Source of the DNA: Sphingomonadaceae bacterium
Lineage (GTDB): Bacteria > Pseudomonadota > Alphaproteobacteria > Sphingomonadales > Sphingomonadaceae
Direction of reading: 5' to 3'
Assembly: GCA_014380205.1 (NCBI GenBank)
Contig: JACMKH010000177.1
Span: forward strand, 1 to 7,712
DNA: 7,712 nt
Shown here: positions 6,596 through 7,712 of the stretch, one piece after another
Layout of the letters: every line of letters begins with the position of its first letter
How positions within the stretch are numbered: the first letter of the stretch is position 1
Notes under the pieces: model-generated
Databases searched by the model: none
What the model was told of the DNA's origin: nothing
Seen by the model: the letters and a program-made list of their open reading frames with translations, nothing else
Made by a program: the position numbers and the translations under genes

Positions 6596-7712
6596 ATGCA
6601 ACTCTGGTTCGAACAGGCGAGGCTGCCTGGGGGATGGGCGGAAAAGGTGCGTGTCTCGGTTGCCGACGGCAGCATCGCGTCCGTCGAGACCGAGGTTGAC
6701 CCCGGCGCGGACGACGAGCGCCACGTGATCGCGCTGCCCGGGCTATGCAACGTCCACAGCCACGGCTTCCAGCGCGGCATGGCGGGGCTCTCCGAGCAGC
6801 GCGGCCGGCCCGACGACGATTTCTGGAGCTGGCGCGAGGTGATGTACCGCTTCCTCGACCGGCTCACCCCCGAGGACATCGCCGCGATCACCGCCCAGGC
6901 CTATGCCGAGATGCTCGAGACGGGCTATACGCGCGTCGGGGAGTTCCACTATCTCCACAACGACGTCGACGGATCGCGCTACGCCGATCCTGCGGAGACC
7001 GCGGCGAGCATCGTCGCGGCCGCCGAAACCGCAGGGATCGGGCTGACTCTGCTCCCCGTCTTCTATGCGCACAGCGATTTCGGCGGCGCGCCGGCCAACC
7101 CGGGGCAACGACGCTTCCTCTCGGATGTCGATAGCTTCGCGCGGCTGGTCGAGGCGAGCCGCGCCAAGCTGCGCGAGGGCGACAATATGGGCGTCGCGCC
7201 GCACTCGCTGCGGGCGGTCACGCCCCACGAACTCGACACGGTGCTCCCGCTCGCCGAGGGCGGCCCGATCCACATCCACGCCGCCGAGCAGCTCCGCGAG
7301 GTCGAGGCGTGCCTCGCCTGGTCGGGCGCTCGCCCGGTCCAATGGCTGCTCGACCATCAGGACATCGGCCCGCGCTGGTGCCTCGTCCACGCCACCCATC
7401 TTGACGAGGCCGAAACCTCCGCGCTCGCCGCGAGCGGCGCGGTCGCGGGCCTGTGCCCGATCACCGAGGCCAATCTCGGCGACGGCGTCTTTCCCGGCGA
7501 AGCCTATCTTGACGCGGGCGGCATGATCGGCACGGGCACCGATTCGAACATCGCGATCGACGCCGCGGGCGAGCTGCGCATGATCGAATACGCCCAGCGC
7601 CTGCAAAGCCGCCGCCGCAACATCCTGGCGAGCGAGCGACGGCGCTCGGTCGGCGCGACGCTGTTCGACGCCGCGCTCGCGGGCGGCGCGCAAGCGCTGG
7701 GGGTCGAGACCG
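6596..7712 (+). CDS. hutF: formimidoylglutamate deiminase (HutF), C-terminus cut by window edge
   Basis: HutF (EC 3.5.3.13) deiminates N-formimino-L-glutamate to N-formyl-L-glutamate, feeding HutG. The 372 codons present cover most of the usual ~450; no stop is reached by base 7712. It is an amidohydrolase-superfamily enzyme with metal ligands H54 and H56 in NVHSHGFQRGMAG (52-64), H228 in HIHAAEQ (226-232) and D316 in GTGTDSNIAID (312-322). GEFHYLHND (115-123), APHSLRAV (201-208), LVHATHLD (263-270) and CPITEANLGDG (287-297) are HutF-specific stretches. ATG 6596 was chosen because GGGAG lies eight bases upstream and M-Q-x-L-W-F-like starts are usual. An in-frame ATG at 6566 would add ten residues without a family match. 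The gene heads its own plus-strand unit, divergent from hutI. Confidence 0.95.
   Translation, partial: MQLWFEQARLPGGWAEKVRVSVADGSIASVETEVDPGADDERHVIALPGLCNVHSHGFQRGMAGLSEQRGRPDDDFWSWREVMYRFLDRLTPEDIAAITAQAYAEMLETGYTRVGEFHYLHNDVDGSRYADPAETAASIVAAAETAGIGLTLLPVFYAHSDFGGAPANPGQRRFLSDVDSFARLVEASRAKLREGDNMGVAPHSLRAVTPHELDTVLPLAEGGPIHIHAAEQLREVEACLAWSGARPVQWLLDHQDIGPRWCLVHATHLDEAETSALAASGAVAGLCPITEANLGDGVFPGEAYLDAGGMIGTGTDSNIAIDAAGELRMIEYAQRLQSRRRNILASERRRSVGATLFDAALAGGAQALGVET

Noticed and set aside
6743..7693. Minus-strand open frame of 316 codons opposite hutF
   Set aside because: It is a shadow of hutF, whose plus-strand frame has all metal ligands and family motifs. The minus product has no known domain.

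Overview
The window is GC-rich bacterial chromosome, gene-dense and with short gaps. The gene families, the bamE / cbp3-type chaperone / YceD neighbourhood and a GC-rich double-hairpin intergenic repeat all suggest an alphaproteobacterium, most likely a sphingomonad. That assignment comes from recognised protein families and remembered gene order, not from a database search.

The left part (1-1215) is housekeeping. A DUF177/YceD-type gene (only its first 26 codons are inside) and a ubiquinol-cytochrome c chaperone gene run on the minus strand and overlap by ATGA. Divergent from them on the plus strand is a BamE-type outer-membrane lipoprotein gene, with 117 bases between the two starts.

The rest (1221-7712) is a histidine-utilisation (hut) locus. 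On the minus strand, read right to left, are hutI, hutH, hutG and hutU. Divergent from hutI across only 59 bases is hutF on the plus strand, cut by the window edge. Together they encode the five-enzyme route: HutH (histidine to urocanate), HutU (urocanate to imidazolonepropionate), HutI (to N-formiminoglutamate), HutF (to N-formylglutamate plus ammonia) and HutG (to glutamate plus formate). HutF together with the deformylase type of HutG identifies the formylglutamate branch rather than the one-step formiminoglutamase branch. No regulator (HutC) or transporter is inside the window.

The most notable observation is that hutG and hutU lie in one uninterrupted reading frame of 822 codons with no linker. 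This is either a real HutG-HutU fusion or the effect of a one-base change. Removing one base from the GGG run at 2874-2876 would end HutG at a TGA overlapping the hutU ATG, the same ATGA junction seen at hutI/hutH. The second point is a 128-bp inverted-repeat element between hutH and hutG. Its terminal hairpin buries the hutG ribosome binding site. I see no entirely new system here, and no RNA genes, CRISPR array or insertion sequence.
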